Of a stretch of 64,000 nt of DNA, positions 54,009-62,689 are shown in pieces (the first letter of the stretch is position 1; each line of letters opens with the position of its first letter). Source of the DNA: Idiomarina sp. Its GTDB lineage: Bacteria; Pseudomonadota; Gammaproteobacteria; Enterobacterales; Alteromonadaceae. The translations under genes and the position numbers were made by a program. The notes under the pieces were generated by a model. The model did no database searches and was not told the DNA's origin. It worked only from the letters and a program-made list of their open reading frames with translations. Location: assembly GCA_022565355.1 (NCBI GenBank), contig JAIUMU010000003.1:55989-119988 (forward strand). The letters are read 5' to 3'.

Positions 54009-56622
54009 CATGATCGTCATTACTCGCCTTATTACTTAAGCTAGTTTTATCGCCTTCCACCTTACGCGCCTTGCTCAGTAAGTTACCCTGGCCAATCGTA
54101 ACGCCAAGCTCAAGCAGGTTATCCAATTGAGCTTGGTTCTCGATACCTTCAGCCGTAAGCTGAATACCTAAATCTTTGCATAGCGTTACAATGTGTTTCA
54201 CCATTGCTTGCGCCCGCTCTTTACGATCTACTTGTGCTACAAAACGGCTATCGAGCTTAATTACATCGAACGGATAATTATAAATAAAGTGCAGTGGCCC
54301 AGTAACACGGCCAAAATCATCCAGCGCCAGCATGAAGCCAGCTTCTTTTAACTTGCGTAAACTCGCGAGTACCCTGCGAGCATCTTCTTTTTGTAACGAA
54401 TCTTCATCGAATTCCAACACCAACATTTCGAACGGCGCACCGCTCTGCTTCACCGTTTCTATCAAGGCTTGCACATGCCGTGGCCGCAGCAGATGCTGAA
54501 TACATAAGTTAACGTGAATCGGTGCTATATCTCGGTTCTGTTTTTTCCGCGACATAATTAATCTGCAGGTTTCTGCAAGTACCCACTGATCAATTTCAAT
54601 AATCGCGCCTGAGCGCTCCGCCAAAATCATAAACTCAGCTGGCAAAACCGTTTGCTCACCATGTTGCCAGCGAACAAACATCTCATAGCTTTGCACTTCA
54701 TTGCTATCAAGATACATAATCGGCTGATACCAGAGCCGGAAATCTTTTTTCGCTTGAGCATGGCGCAGCGCGGATTCTTGATTTAAAGCAGCCACTAAGC
54801 CACTGCGGATTGCTTCATCAAATACAACGTAGCGCCCACGGCCAAGATTCTTCGCCTCATACATGGCAGCATCCGCATCACGCAATAACCTATCGGATGT
54901 ATCTTTCGCGCCTCTGCAGGTGGCAATACCAATACTTGCGCCGGAAAAATGCGCTTGCCCATCTAACTTGAACGGCTCTTTCATTACATCGATGATGCGT
55001 GCGGCAACATCCCGCGCATCATCCACCGTTTTAATCGGCTCAAGTAAAATAACGAACTCATCACCGCCTAAACGGGCTAAAAAATCGGGCTCGCGAATCG
55101 CCCCATGAATTCTACGTGCCACTTCTAGCAAGAATTCATCGCCTGCGGAATGGCCCAAAGTGTCATTGATGTTTTTAAACCGATCGAGATCCACAAACAG
55201 TAGCGCAAAGTTATCCTCTGGCTCGCGTTTCTGCCGCGCTAACGCCTGATTTACCCGCTGAATAAACATGGCTCGATTGGGTAAACCGGTTAAATTGTCG
55301 TGGTGCGCATCATGATATAACTGCGCTTCAATTTCTTTTCTACGCTCAATTTCTTCAACCAATTCTTCGGTTCGTTCAGCAATACGCTTTTCGAGGAAAC
55401 TGTTCGCTTTGGCCAGCTGCTCTGCCGCTCGTCTTCGATCGATAGCAATGGATACGTGGTGCGCAACAAAATTTAGGAGTTCAAGATCATCCCGGGAGAA
55501 AGGGCGCTCTTCCCGATACGTTTGGGTAGCAATAACACCAAACACTTTGCCATCTACCATCAATGGTGAGCCAATCCATTGGTGGGCCAATTTCCCTCGG
55601 CTTTCGGCAAGTACTACTTCACCTTTAGCCACCAGGCCATCACGGATTTTGCCATCTACGTAGGCTGCTTTACGAGTGCGCAGCACATATTCGGTAAGGC
55701 CTCTTTGTAGATTTCGTTGCCGCGCTTGAAAGCCACTTTCATCAGCATAATAAGGAAAATAAACTTGCTGGCGGTTTTCAGTAAGCAGCGCGATGTAAAA
55801 GTTTTCCGCCTGAATAAGGCGCGAAACTTCAATATGTAACTGCCGGTAGAATGCCGGCATATCTTCAGCAGTGTTGGTAAGTTCAGAGATCGAGAACAGC
55901 ACCGCGTTTTGCAGCTCTGCTTTTTCGCGTTCACGAATTTCGCTGCGCAACTCTTCGTTCGTTCGGCTAAGCTCGGCAGTACGTTTGGTAACTTCAGATT
56001 CCAAAAATTCCCGACGGCGGAAACGCTCAAGTGCGTTTACAACGTGCTGCGAAACGAACATCAATAATTCGAGATCTTCACTTTTATACCGCACTTCTTC
56101 CAAATAGCTTTGTACTACCATGGCCCCAATCAATTCGCCATTCGCGATTAACGGAACACCGAGCCAATCTACTGGCATAGAACCAAGGAAGTTTACTTCA
56201 CCGGCCGACACCAAGTTCTCAATATCACTCTTAGTGCAGAGCATGGGCTCGCCACTGCGTAGTATGTAGCCGGTCATTCCGCGCATTAGTGCCTCTACCG
56301 GCACCTCAGCAACCATGCGCGCATCATCATATTGATCAATAAAGTAAGGGAATGTGAAAGAGTTTCTATCGTCTGTGTATAAACAAATATAGAAATTTTT
56401 CGCCGCCATCAGCTGGCCAATAATACGGTGCACATCACTGTAGATATGATCCATGCTTTGCGCTGACGATGCTGATTCAGAGATACGGAAAAGCGCCTGC
56501 TGAATTACTTCAGCTTGGCGATATTTTTGTGTCAAAACCTTGAGGCGGGCTACTACGCGTTCAAGACGACGCACCTGTTCAGCTTGATCAACATCCTGTA
56601 TCACTTGGCTTTTTTTGCTCAC
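53971..56622 (-). CDS. GAF-GAF-GGDEF-EAL cyclic-di-GMP protein
   Basis: An 883-residue cytosolic protein: two GAF-like sensor domains (about 35-205 and 230-405), coiled-coil linkers, a GGDEF domain with an intact RLGGDEF (519-523), and an EAL domain. The EAL signature is changed to YEMFVRW (Glu647 kept), but the later acidic residues (HVNLC, LVLEFDED, LALDDFG, IKLD, TAEGIEN) are recognisable, although DDFG is followed by an atypical sequence. Diguanylate cyclase activity is likely; phosphodiesterase activity doubtful. The start is GTG at 56622. The stop lies inside the rep coding end. Confidence 0.9.
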   Translation of the reverse strand: MSKKSQVIQDVDQAEQVRRLERVVARLKVLTQKYRQAEVIQQALFRISESASSAQSMDHIYSDVHRIIGQLMAAKNFYICLYTDDRNSFTFPYFIDQYDDARMVAEVPVEALMRGMTGYILRSGEPMLCTKSDIENLVSAGEVNFLGSMPVDWLGVPLIANGELIGAMVVQSYLEEVRYKSEDLELLMFVSQHVVNALERFRRREFLESEVTKRTAELSRTNEELRSEIREREKAELQNAVLFSISELTNTAEDMPAFYRQLHIEVSRLIQAENFYIALLTENRQQVYFPYYADESGFQARQRNLQRGLTEYVLRTRKAAYVDGKIRDGLVAKGEVVLAESRGKLAHQWIGSPLMVDGKVFGVIATQTYREERPFSRDDLELLNFVAHHVSIAIDRRRAAEQLAKANSFLEKRIAERTEELVEEIERRKEIEAQLYHDAHHDNLTGLPNRAMFIQRVNQALARQKREPEDNFALLFVDLDRFKNINDTLGHSAGDEFLLEVARRIHGAIREPDFLARLGGDEFVILLEPIKTVDDARDVAARIIDVMKEPFKLDGQAHFSGASIGIATCRGAKDTSDRLLRDADAAMYEAKNLGRGRYVVFDEAIRSGLVAALNQESALRHAQAKKDFRLWYQPIMYLDSNEVQSYEMFVRWQHGEQTVLPAEFMILAERSGAIIEIDQWVLAETCRLIMSRKKQNRDIAPIHVNLCIQHLLRPRHVQALIETVKQSGAPFEMLVLEFDEDSLQKEDARRVLASLRKLKEAGFMLALDDFGRVTGPLHFIYNYPFDVIKLDSRFVAQVDRKERAQAMVKHIVTLCKDLGIQLTAEGIENQAQLDNLLELGVTIGQGNLLSKARKVEGDKTSLSNKASNDDHVSAVTSLANAQD

Positions 56623-56786
56623 TATGAGCAGCCCCCTTGTGGGAAATTCTGCTAAGTAGTTAACCTTACACTAATTGCTAAGGTTAACGAATTGTTATTT
56701 TTATCCTATAAGGCAGTATATTACGAGTTTTAGTGAATGAAAAGTACACAAACTTAATAAAACAGGACGAATTGATGTAAAACAAA

Positions 56787-56809
56787 AAAACCGCCATAAC
56801 GGCGGTTTT
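56787..56809. terminator. Terminator downstream of cytochrome c5
   Basis: AAAACCGCC-ATAAC-GGCGGTTTT is a perfect 9-bp stem with A/T tracts, 42 bp beyond the cytochrome stop on the minus strand. It also shields the c-di-GMP gene downstream. Confidence 0.88.
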
Positions 56810-56850
56810 CGAAGGCGATATAACATTAATCGCGGATTTTGATCATCTAC

Positions 56851-57285
56851 TTAGATGTCTTCAATCATATATTCGATTGCAGCTAAGATTTCATCATCTG
56901 AACAGTTCATACAACCGCCACGTGGTGGCATTGCATTAAAGCCATTGATTGAGTGCTCTAGCAATACATCCATGCCTTGAGTTAAGCGCTCTTCCCAATC
57001 ACCTGCAACATTAATACGTGGTGCGTTCAATACGCCACTTGTATGACATGCAGCACATGCTGTGTTGTATACTTGCTCACCCGAGCGATCGCCCTCTTGA
57101 GAGGCTGAAGCAGTTGCTTGAGTGCTTTCTTCACCTGCTAAACGTACTTTAGCTGCCGGCTTAATACGCTCAGCAATCGCTTCGCGTGACATATCTGTAG
57201 AAACAGCCATTACGCTTCCCGCTACAGCAACACCTGCTACAACAGCGAGTACATGTTTCCACTTCAATTGATTTAAAAACTTCAC
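56851..57285 (-). CDS. Cytochrome c5-family protein
   Basis: Periplasmic monohaem c-type cytochrome of 144 residues: a signal peptide or anchor (about 12-28), the haem motif CAACH with a Met ligand in MPPRGGC, and two extra cysteines (GGCMNC) typical of the c5 group. It would carry electrons to terminal oxidases or other acceptors. The start is GTG at 57285 with AGGAG 6 nt upstream. It is monocistronic between the c-di-GMP gene and dinB. Confidence 0.92.
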   Translation of the reverse strand: MKFLNQLKWKHVLAVVAGVAVAGSVMAVSTDMSREAIAERIKPAAKVRLAGEESTQATASASQEGDRSGEQVYNTACAACHTSGVLNAPRINVAGDWEERLTQGMDVLLEHSINGFNAMPPRGGCMNCSDDEILAAIEYMIEDI

Positions 57286-57527
57286 GGCTTTCTCCTGTTC
57301 GCACTGGCGGCGAAAAATAATGTAATGCTGAATACCTGCAACGATTATAACGAGAAATCTGCTCGCATGAAACTGTTTGCGCAGTATTTATCCACTTCGC
57401 TGATGTTTACCCGTAAACTTGCTCATATTCCTTTGCTTACGCTAGTTTCACTATTCGCTGTGATACACTTACAGCATATAAAGTGTACATGTATGTATAC
57501 GCAAAAAACCTGATATAGATTAAGTGA

Positions 57528-58604
57528 ATGGTACAAGATTCTCAAAATCGCAAAATAGCGCTGCTCGACCTTGATGCATTTTTTGCTGCTGTAGAAGTGT
57601 TGAAGCAGCCGAAGCTTGCGCATGTGCCATTTGCAGTGGGTGGCGGCGGTGAACGTGGAGTGGTTGCTACCGCAAATTACCTCGCCCGAAAGTTTGGTGT
57701 ACGTAGCGCAATGCCCGGGCATCAAGCTCGCCGCCTATGCCCAGAGTTAGTATTTGTAAAACCTGATATGGCCGCTTACAAGGCGATGTCAAAGCGTGTT
57801 CAGGAAGTGCTGCTGCAGTACACGGATCGCGTTGAACCGGCCTCAATTGATGAGTTCTATCTCGATTTAACCGAAAATACCGCCTTTCAGGGCAGCGCCA
57901 GCCTCACTTTAGAAGCCATTCGCGCGGAACTGCGCGAACTTGGCGTTTCCGCATCTGCAGGGATTTCTAGCCAGAAAATGGTAGCTAAAATAGCCTCGGA
58001 AGACCACAAGCCCGATGGACAGAGTGTGGTGCCACCGCAGCAAATTGTGCAATATCTCGCCGCCTTGCCGTTACGGCGTATTCCTGGAGTAGGGCCGAAA
58101 AGCCAAGAGCGTTTGGCTGCAGCCGGTTTTCACAACGTAAGCGATATTCAAACCTGCGATCCACAAAAACTACAACGAATACTGGGCGAACACTCGGGTA
58201 TGTTGTTGTTTCAGCGCTGCTTAGGAATTGATGAACGGCCCATACAAACCACTCGATTACGCAAGCAAATCAGCGTAGAAGAAACATTGCACCGGGATTT
58301 TAAGCATTTAAAAGAGGCAGAGCGTTTTCTGGAAACCACGTTATTGGCTAGCCTAAAACGCCGAGCCGGAGATGGGCGATGGCAAGATATGAAAGCGAAA
58401 GGGCAAACTCTAAAGCTTAAGTTCAGTGATTTTAATCAAACCACCGTAAGCCGGGTAAGCAACCGCGTATCGCCTTCATTATATTACCAATTATTGGCGG
58501 AAGCTTGGCCCCGAGCAAAAGGCCGAACCATTCGCTTGATTGGTTTAGGTATTACTCTGCCAGATCCAGATGAAGATCGTCAGCTCGAGCTGGAACTGGA
58601 ATAA
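57528..58604 (+). CDS. dinB: DNA polymerase IV
   Basis: Y-family translesion polymerase of 358 residues. Active-site acidic residues lie in LLDLDAFFAAVE and ASIDEFYLDLT; the HhH region is RIPGVGPKSQERLAAAG. It ends in EDRQLELELE, where QLELEL resembles the beta-clamp-binding motif that closes Pol IV. It has no convincing ribosome site and no exact LexA box upstream (a CTG-N11-CAG sequence at 57458-57474 has the wrong spacing). The last 53 bases overlap the S46 peptidase gene on the other strand. Confidence 0.94.
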   Translation: MVQDSQNRKIALLDLDAFFAAVEVLKQPKLAHVPFAVGGGGERGVVATANYLARKFGVRSAMPGHQARRLCPELVFVKPDMAAYKAMSKRVQEVLLQYTDRVEPASIDEFYLDLTENTAFQGSASLTLEAIRAELRELGVSASAGISSQKMVAKIASEDHKPDGQSVVPPQQIVQYLAALPLRRIPGVGPKSQERLAAAGFHNVSDIQTCDPQKLQRILGEHSGMLLFQRCLGIDERPIQTTRLRKQISVEETLHRDFKHLKEAERFLETTLLASLKRRAGDGRWQDMKAKGQTLKLKFSDFNQTTVSRVSNRVSPSLYYQLLAEAWPRAKGRTIRLIGLGITLPDPDEDRQLELELE

Positions 58605-60891
58605 TCGGCCTACCGTTCAAAGTACAACCATCTGCATCTTCCGCAAAGCCAAGCTCCGCCATTAGCTCATGAGCCTGATATACATAGCGCAGCAACCACA
58701 GCAAATAGCGCACATCTGCATGAATTAAGCGGTGCCGCTCAGCATCAAAGTGCCAATCACTTAAAATTGCATCCGTAGTGGAATCAAACACCAAGCCTAT
58801 CAATTCACCACGGCTATTTACCGTTGGGCTTCCAGAGCTGCCCCCAGTGCCATCTGCGGTAGAAAGGAAATTTAACGTCAGCTGATCGGGGCTGGCAGCC
58901 AAGCAACCTGCGCCGTGCACGGCCGCCGCCGCATGCATACTGAATGGCAGTTGATAGCGCGGTGCAGAACCTGCGATTGCTAACAGCGAATTCAGGGTGG
59001 TTCGTGCGCTGCCTACAGCTATGTTTACATCAGCCATGTTCATATCAGCAGCTACTGGCTGGGAATTGGTTTCATGTTCGTTTTCTTCCTGTGGTTCTGT
59101 AGTTTCTGCAGTAGTACGCGCTACGGCAGCCACAATTCCAGCGCTCAAACGGTAAGTGCGGTTTGCATTATCGGGCAGCCTACGCCCTTCTGCACGGGCT
59201 TCACGGCGAAATGCGTCCATCAATACAGAGCGCCCTTGTTGCTCTATGCCACGCAACTCACGCTCCCGTAAATCCCAACGCAAGCGTTCATCAGCTGTAT
59301 CTATGGCGAAGCGCAGCCAAGGATCGTTACTACGGCGAATATCACTTAACGGCGTATTCATTAAGCGCTCAATTTCCGCAATATCTCCCAATGTTGAAGC
59401 CGCATACAGCGCATTCACCGTATGCTGAATCGATTCTCGCGTGCTCTCTTCGTGTAGCGCAAAGAACTCTGTAACGAAGCTAATTCGTTGCTCTTCAGGT
59501 AATTCTTGATGTAAAAGCAGCAACTCAACCAACAGCTCGCTTTCCACCGCCACGGCAAATTGCCGAGCTTGGCCAATTAACTGCGCTCGAATAGCAGGCA
59601 CTTGCTGGCTCTGAAAACCTCGCGTGCGGCGTTCATCACTGCGCCCTGATTCTTGTGCTAAGCGATACAAACGTTGTGCAATAGAGGGTAATTGCAATTC
59701 TTGAAAGAAATTCCACCACACCTGCCGCTGCAAGAGTGCTTGCCGAGCGGCAAGGGCTTGATCTGTAGTTGCAATTGCCGCTTGATAACGATCCACATCA
59801 TCGTGATCGGCAATCCACTCCCGCAATGCCTGTTCTTGCTCGGCTGCTAACTGGTGAATTTGATACTGCTCGCCGGCCGCTAATAAGCCGCGTAAATTCT
59901 GATAGCGATTACCAAGGCGCACCATGGTAGGTACATAGCGCAGCGATATATCTGGATTATCTTCCATGGCGTTGCTTAAAACCTGCATCCAACGCTGTAA
60001 ATAACGCACATTGTGTGGATAAAACTCATCAAACGCCATCGCCACTTCTTTGCCCAATCGATAACGTTGCGTTACACCCGGAAAGCCCGCTACAAATACC
60101 GGCTCGCCATCAGCCGGCGCCGCGGGTGATAGCGGTAACCAGTGGGCTGGATGGTAAGGGGTACCATCAGCGTTATAAACCCGCAATAAAGCTAAATCGG
60201 CGCTATGCCGAGGCCACTGCCAGTTATCTTCAATACCACCAAAATGGCCAACATCGGCAGGAGGCGCCCACACTAATTTCACCCGTGAGAAAATACGATC
60301 GCGAACTAGCAAATACCCTAAGCCATCGTAATGATCTACCACGCGGCATTGAGTTCCGGCGCTGTCTTCACAGCGGCGTAATAGTTCATTGCGGTTGTTG
60401 GCGATTAAATTAAAGCGCTCACTGCCGGTGGTTCGGGCACTTACGCCACTTAACACCTGCTGAGTAACTTCAGTTCGTTCAAGAGTGTGAGCAATGGTGA
60501 AATCTTGCGGGGCTAGTAACTCAAGCTCTTTGTTAATCGCTAAGAAACCAGTTTCCAGGTAGTTGTTCTCAACCGTGGAGCGATATTGTAGCAAATCGAG
60601 AATACAGTGGTGATTGGTAAGTACTAGGCCATCGGCAGAAACGAATGTACCGGTGCAGCCGCCCACTTTCAACACTGCTGAAGCATGGGGCTGGATTGGC
60701 CAGTTCGGCTGTTGCTCAGGCAGCCACAAGCCTTCATCGGCTAAACTTGCGAAGCTAACAAGCAACGCTAATAGCATTCCTTGCCGGCACCAGCGGGCAG
60801 CCCTGCTTAACGAGGGAGCTAGCGAACTGCCGAGCGAGCGCAAAAAGGCCGCAAAGCCATTCGAATGCTCTGCTCGAAATCGTCTGCTCAT
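58552..60891 (-). CDS. S46 family serine peptidase (DPP7/DPP11-like)
   Basis: Exported dipeptidyl-peptidase-like enzyme of 779 residues. The catalytic His is in TNHHC, and the Ser in GGSSGSP near the C-terminus, as in S46 enzymes; an Asp is expected near ADLALLRVY. It would release dipeptides from the N-terminus of extracellular peptides. ATG 60891 has GGA upstream; it leaves about 46 residues before the hydrophobic signal segment (MLLALLVSFASLA), so a start at 60777 is possible. Its 3' end overlaps dinB. Confidence 0.9.
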   Translation of the reverse strand: MSRRFRAEHSNGFAAFLRSLGSSLAPSLSRAARWCRQGMLLALLVSFASLADEGLWLPEQQPNWPIQPHASAVLKVGGCTGTFVSADGLVLTNHHCILDLLQYRSTVENNYLETGFLAINKELELLAPQDFTIAHTLERTEVTQQVLSGVSARTTGSERFNLIANNRNELLRRCEDSAGTQCRVVDHYDGLGYLLVRDRIFSRVKLVWAPPADVGHFGGIEDNWQWPRHSADLALLRVYNADGTPYHPAHWLPLSPAAPADGEPVFVAGFPGVTQRYRLGKEVAMAFDEFYPHNVRYLQRWMQVLSNAMEDNPDISLRYVPTMVRLGNRYQNLRGLLAAGEQYQIHQLAAEQEQALREWIADHDDVDRYQAAIATTDQALAARQALLQRQVWWNFFQELQLPSIAQRLYRLAQESGRSDERRTRGFQSQQVPAIRAQLIGQARQFAVAVESELLVELLLLHQELPEEQRISFVTEFFALHEESTRESIQHTVNALYAASTLGDIAEIERLMNTPLSDIRRSNDPWLRFAIDTADERLRWDLRERELRGIEQQGRSVLMDAFRREARAEGRRLPDNANRTYRLSAGIVAAVARTTAETTEPQEENEHETNSQPVAADMNMADVNIAVGSARTTLNSLLAIAGSAPRYQLPFSMHAAAAVHGAGCLAASPDQLTLNFLSTADGTGGSSGSPTVNSRGELIGLVFDSTTDAILSDWHFDAERHRLIHADVRYLLWLLRYVYQAHELMAELGFAEDADGCTLNGRPIIPVPARADDLHLDLAE

Positions 60892-61037
60892 CTGTTTTCC
60901 ATATCCGTATATCAAGGCTACACTCCGTATATTGATATCCTGTGCAAGTTTACGTTGAAATAGGTGAATAAGCTTAAATAATTTACAACCCCAGCGCCAT
61001 TTACACTAATTTTGCGTATGCGAATTAACCAATTTTC

Positions 61038-61046
61038 TGCTACAAT
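61038..61046 (+). promoter_or_regulatory. purEK extended -10 promoter
   Basis: TGC-TACAAT is an extended -10 (TGnTATAAT type), 43 bp before the purE ATG. No good -35 is visible. A 7-bp inverted repeat CTTTCAT/ATGAAAG follows in the leader (61053-61077). I see no PurR box. Confidence 0.5.
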
Positions 61047-61089
61047 CCGCGCCTTTCATGAAATTCAACAATGAAAGCAGGAGCTGCGA

Positions 61090-61578
61090 ATGGCCAGTGT
61101 GCTTATCTTAATGGGATCTACTTCTGATTGGCCTACCATGCAGGCGGCCGCCCATATGTTAAAAGAATTTGGGGTAAGCTGGGAAGCCCGCGTGGTTTCC
61201 GCGCACCGCACTCCCGATTTACTTGCCACCACAATGCAAGAAGCGGAAGCAAATGATACCCGCGTTATTATTGCTGGAGCAGGCGGAGCAGCGCATTTAC
61301 CAGGCATGTTAGCAGCGTTTACCTGCTTGCCAGTATTCGGGGTTCCGGTTTCTAGCAAACAACTTAAGGGCCTCGATAGCCTGCTCTCTATTGTACAAAT
61401 GCCGAAAGGCGTGGCCGTGGGTACATTGGCCATTGGTGAAGCCGGTGCAGCGAACGCTGGTTTACTTGCCGCACAGGTAATTGGCACCACCGAGCCTGCA
61501 GTGCAGGAAAAGGTAAAAGCGTTTCGGGCACAACAACGAGACACCGTGATTGCCGCCAGCAAGTTGGAACTGGATTAA
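61090..61578 (+). CDS. purE: 5-(carboxyamino)imidazole ribonucleotide mutase PurE
   Basis: Converts N5-CAIR to CAIR in purine synthesis (class I PurE). The nucleotide-binding [10 protein letters not shown] and the catalytic SAHRTP loop are present; 162 residues. GCAGGAG precedes the ATG. Its stop overlaps purK (TAATG). Confidence 0.97.
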   Translation: MASVLILMGSTSDWPTMQAAAHMLKEFGVSWEARVVSAHRTPDLLATTMQEAEANDTRVIIAGAGGAAHLPGMLAAFTCLPVFGVPVSSKQLKGLDSLLSIVQMPKGVAVGTLAIGEAGAANAGLLAAQVIGTTEPAVQEKVKAFRAQQRDTVIAASKLELD

Positions 61579-62663
61579 TGAAGTTATTGATTTTAGGTAA
61601 TGGCCAGCTCGGCCAAATGCTTGCGCAAAGCAGTATTCAGCTTGGCCACGAATGCCTACTCATCAACACCCGCACCAATCAGGTTATGCCTGCCGGCGCC
61701 CATGTAGCGCTGTCGCTTAGTATTGAAGACGCCATGCAATGGGCCGATGTAGTAAGCTGGGAGCACGAACAGCTGAACCCAGAGCATGTGGCGCTAGCCG
61801 CAGCTAAACTGCTTACGGATGCCGACAAAATCCGCCCACTTACCCATCGCCAATTAGAAAAAAAGCTATGCGATTCTCTTGGCATTGCTACCGCGCCATG
61901 GCAAGCCTTTAATACCGCCGATGAGTTTCAGCAAGCAATGCAGAAATGGCAACAATCGGTGGTAATTAAAGCCGCGTTCGGCGGCTACGATGGCAAAAGC
62001 CAGTGGCGCTGGGCGGTTGGCGACGATATCGATGCACTGATCGCAACCGCAGGCCATCAGCCTGGTATTATCGAAGCCATGATTCCATTTACTCGGGAAG
62101 TATCGATTGTGGGTGCGCGCGCTCGTGATGGCCGTATACTATGCTACCCGCTAGTTGAAAATGTACATCGCAACGGTATTCTCAGCCATACCTTTGCTGG
62201 TTACGAAGCCGTTCCTGAGCACCTGCAAACAGCTGCCGAAGAAGCATTTAAGGCAGTTACCGAACACCTTGGTTATGTGGGCACCCTTGCCATCGAGTTT
62301 TTTGTAGTGGGCGAAGGCGATAACGCGCAATTACTGGTAAATGAAATTGCCCCGCGCGTGCACAACTCGGGCCATTGGTCGTTAACCGGCTGCAATGCCA
62401 GCCAGTTTGATCTTCATATTCGCAGCCTCACCAATATGCCGTTCCCTGAGCTAGCGATTCAGCCTACCTTAATGGTGAACGCCATCGGCTGCGAGCAAAT
62501 CCCTACCGAACTGTGGCAGAGCTCGATTACTAGCGCCTTTTGGTATGGCAAAGATTCTCGCCCCGGCCGCAAAGTGGGCCATGTAAACTTCCGCATTGCC
62601 GACCGCGCAGTAGCAGAACGTACCAGCGAACACTTTACAGCTGCATTACAGGTGCTATCGTAA
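61578..62663 (+). CDS. purK: 5-(carboxyamino)imidazole ribonucleotide synthase PurK
   Basis: ATP-grasp enzyme that makes N5-CAIR from AIR, bicarbonate and ATP, feeding PurE. The start LLILGNGQLGQMLAQSS and the ATP-grasp residues (FGGYDGKSQW, INTRTNQV, LVNEIAPRVHNSGHWS) identify it; 361 residues, full length. Translation is coupled to purE (TAATG). Next on the same strand is glpK, 26 bp away. Confidence 0.97.
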   Translation: MKLLILGNGQLGQMLAQSSIQLGHECLLINTRTNQVMPAGAHVALSLSIEDAMQWADVVSWEHEQLNPEHVALAAAKLLTDADKIRPLTHRQLEKKLCDSLGIATAPWQAFNTADEFQQAMQKWQQSVVIKAAFGGYDGKSQWRWAVGDDIDALIATAGHQPGIIEAMIPFTREVSIVGARARDGRILCYPLVENVHRNGILSHTFAGYEAVPEHLQTAAEEAFKAVTEHLGYVGTLAIEFFVVGEGDNAQLLVNEIAPRVHNSGHWSLTGCNASQFDLHIRSLTNMPFPELAIQPTLMVNAIGCEQIPTELWQSSITSAFWYGKDSRPGRKVGHVNFRIADRAVAERTSEHFTAALQVLS

Positions 62664-62689
62664 GCTTCTGAGCCCTCAGGAGCATATGC

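Noticed and set aside
57458..57474. SOS-box-like sequence upstream of dinB
   Set aside because: CTG and CAG are separated by 11 bases, not 10, and the core is not the usual AT-rich pattern. No other CTG-N10-CAG was found near the dinB start.
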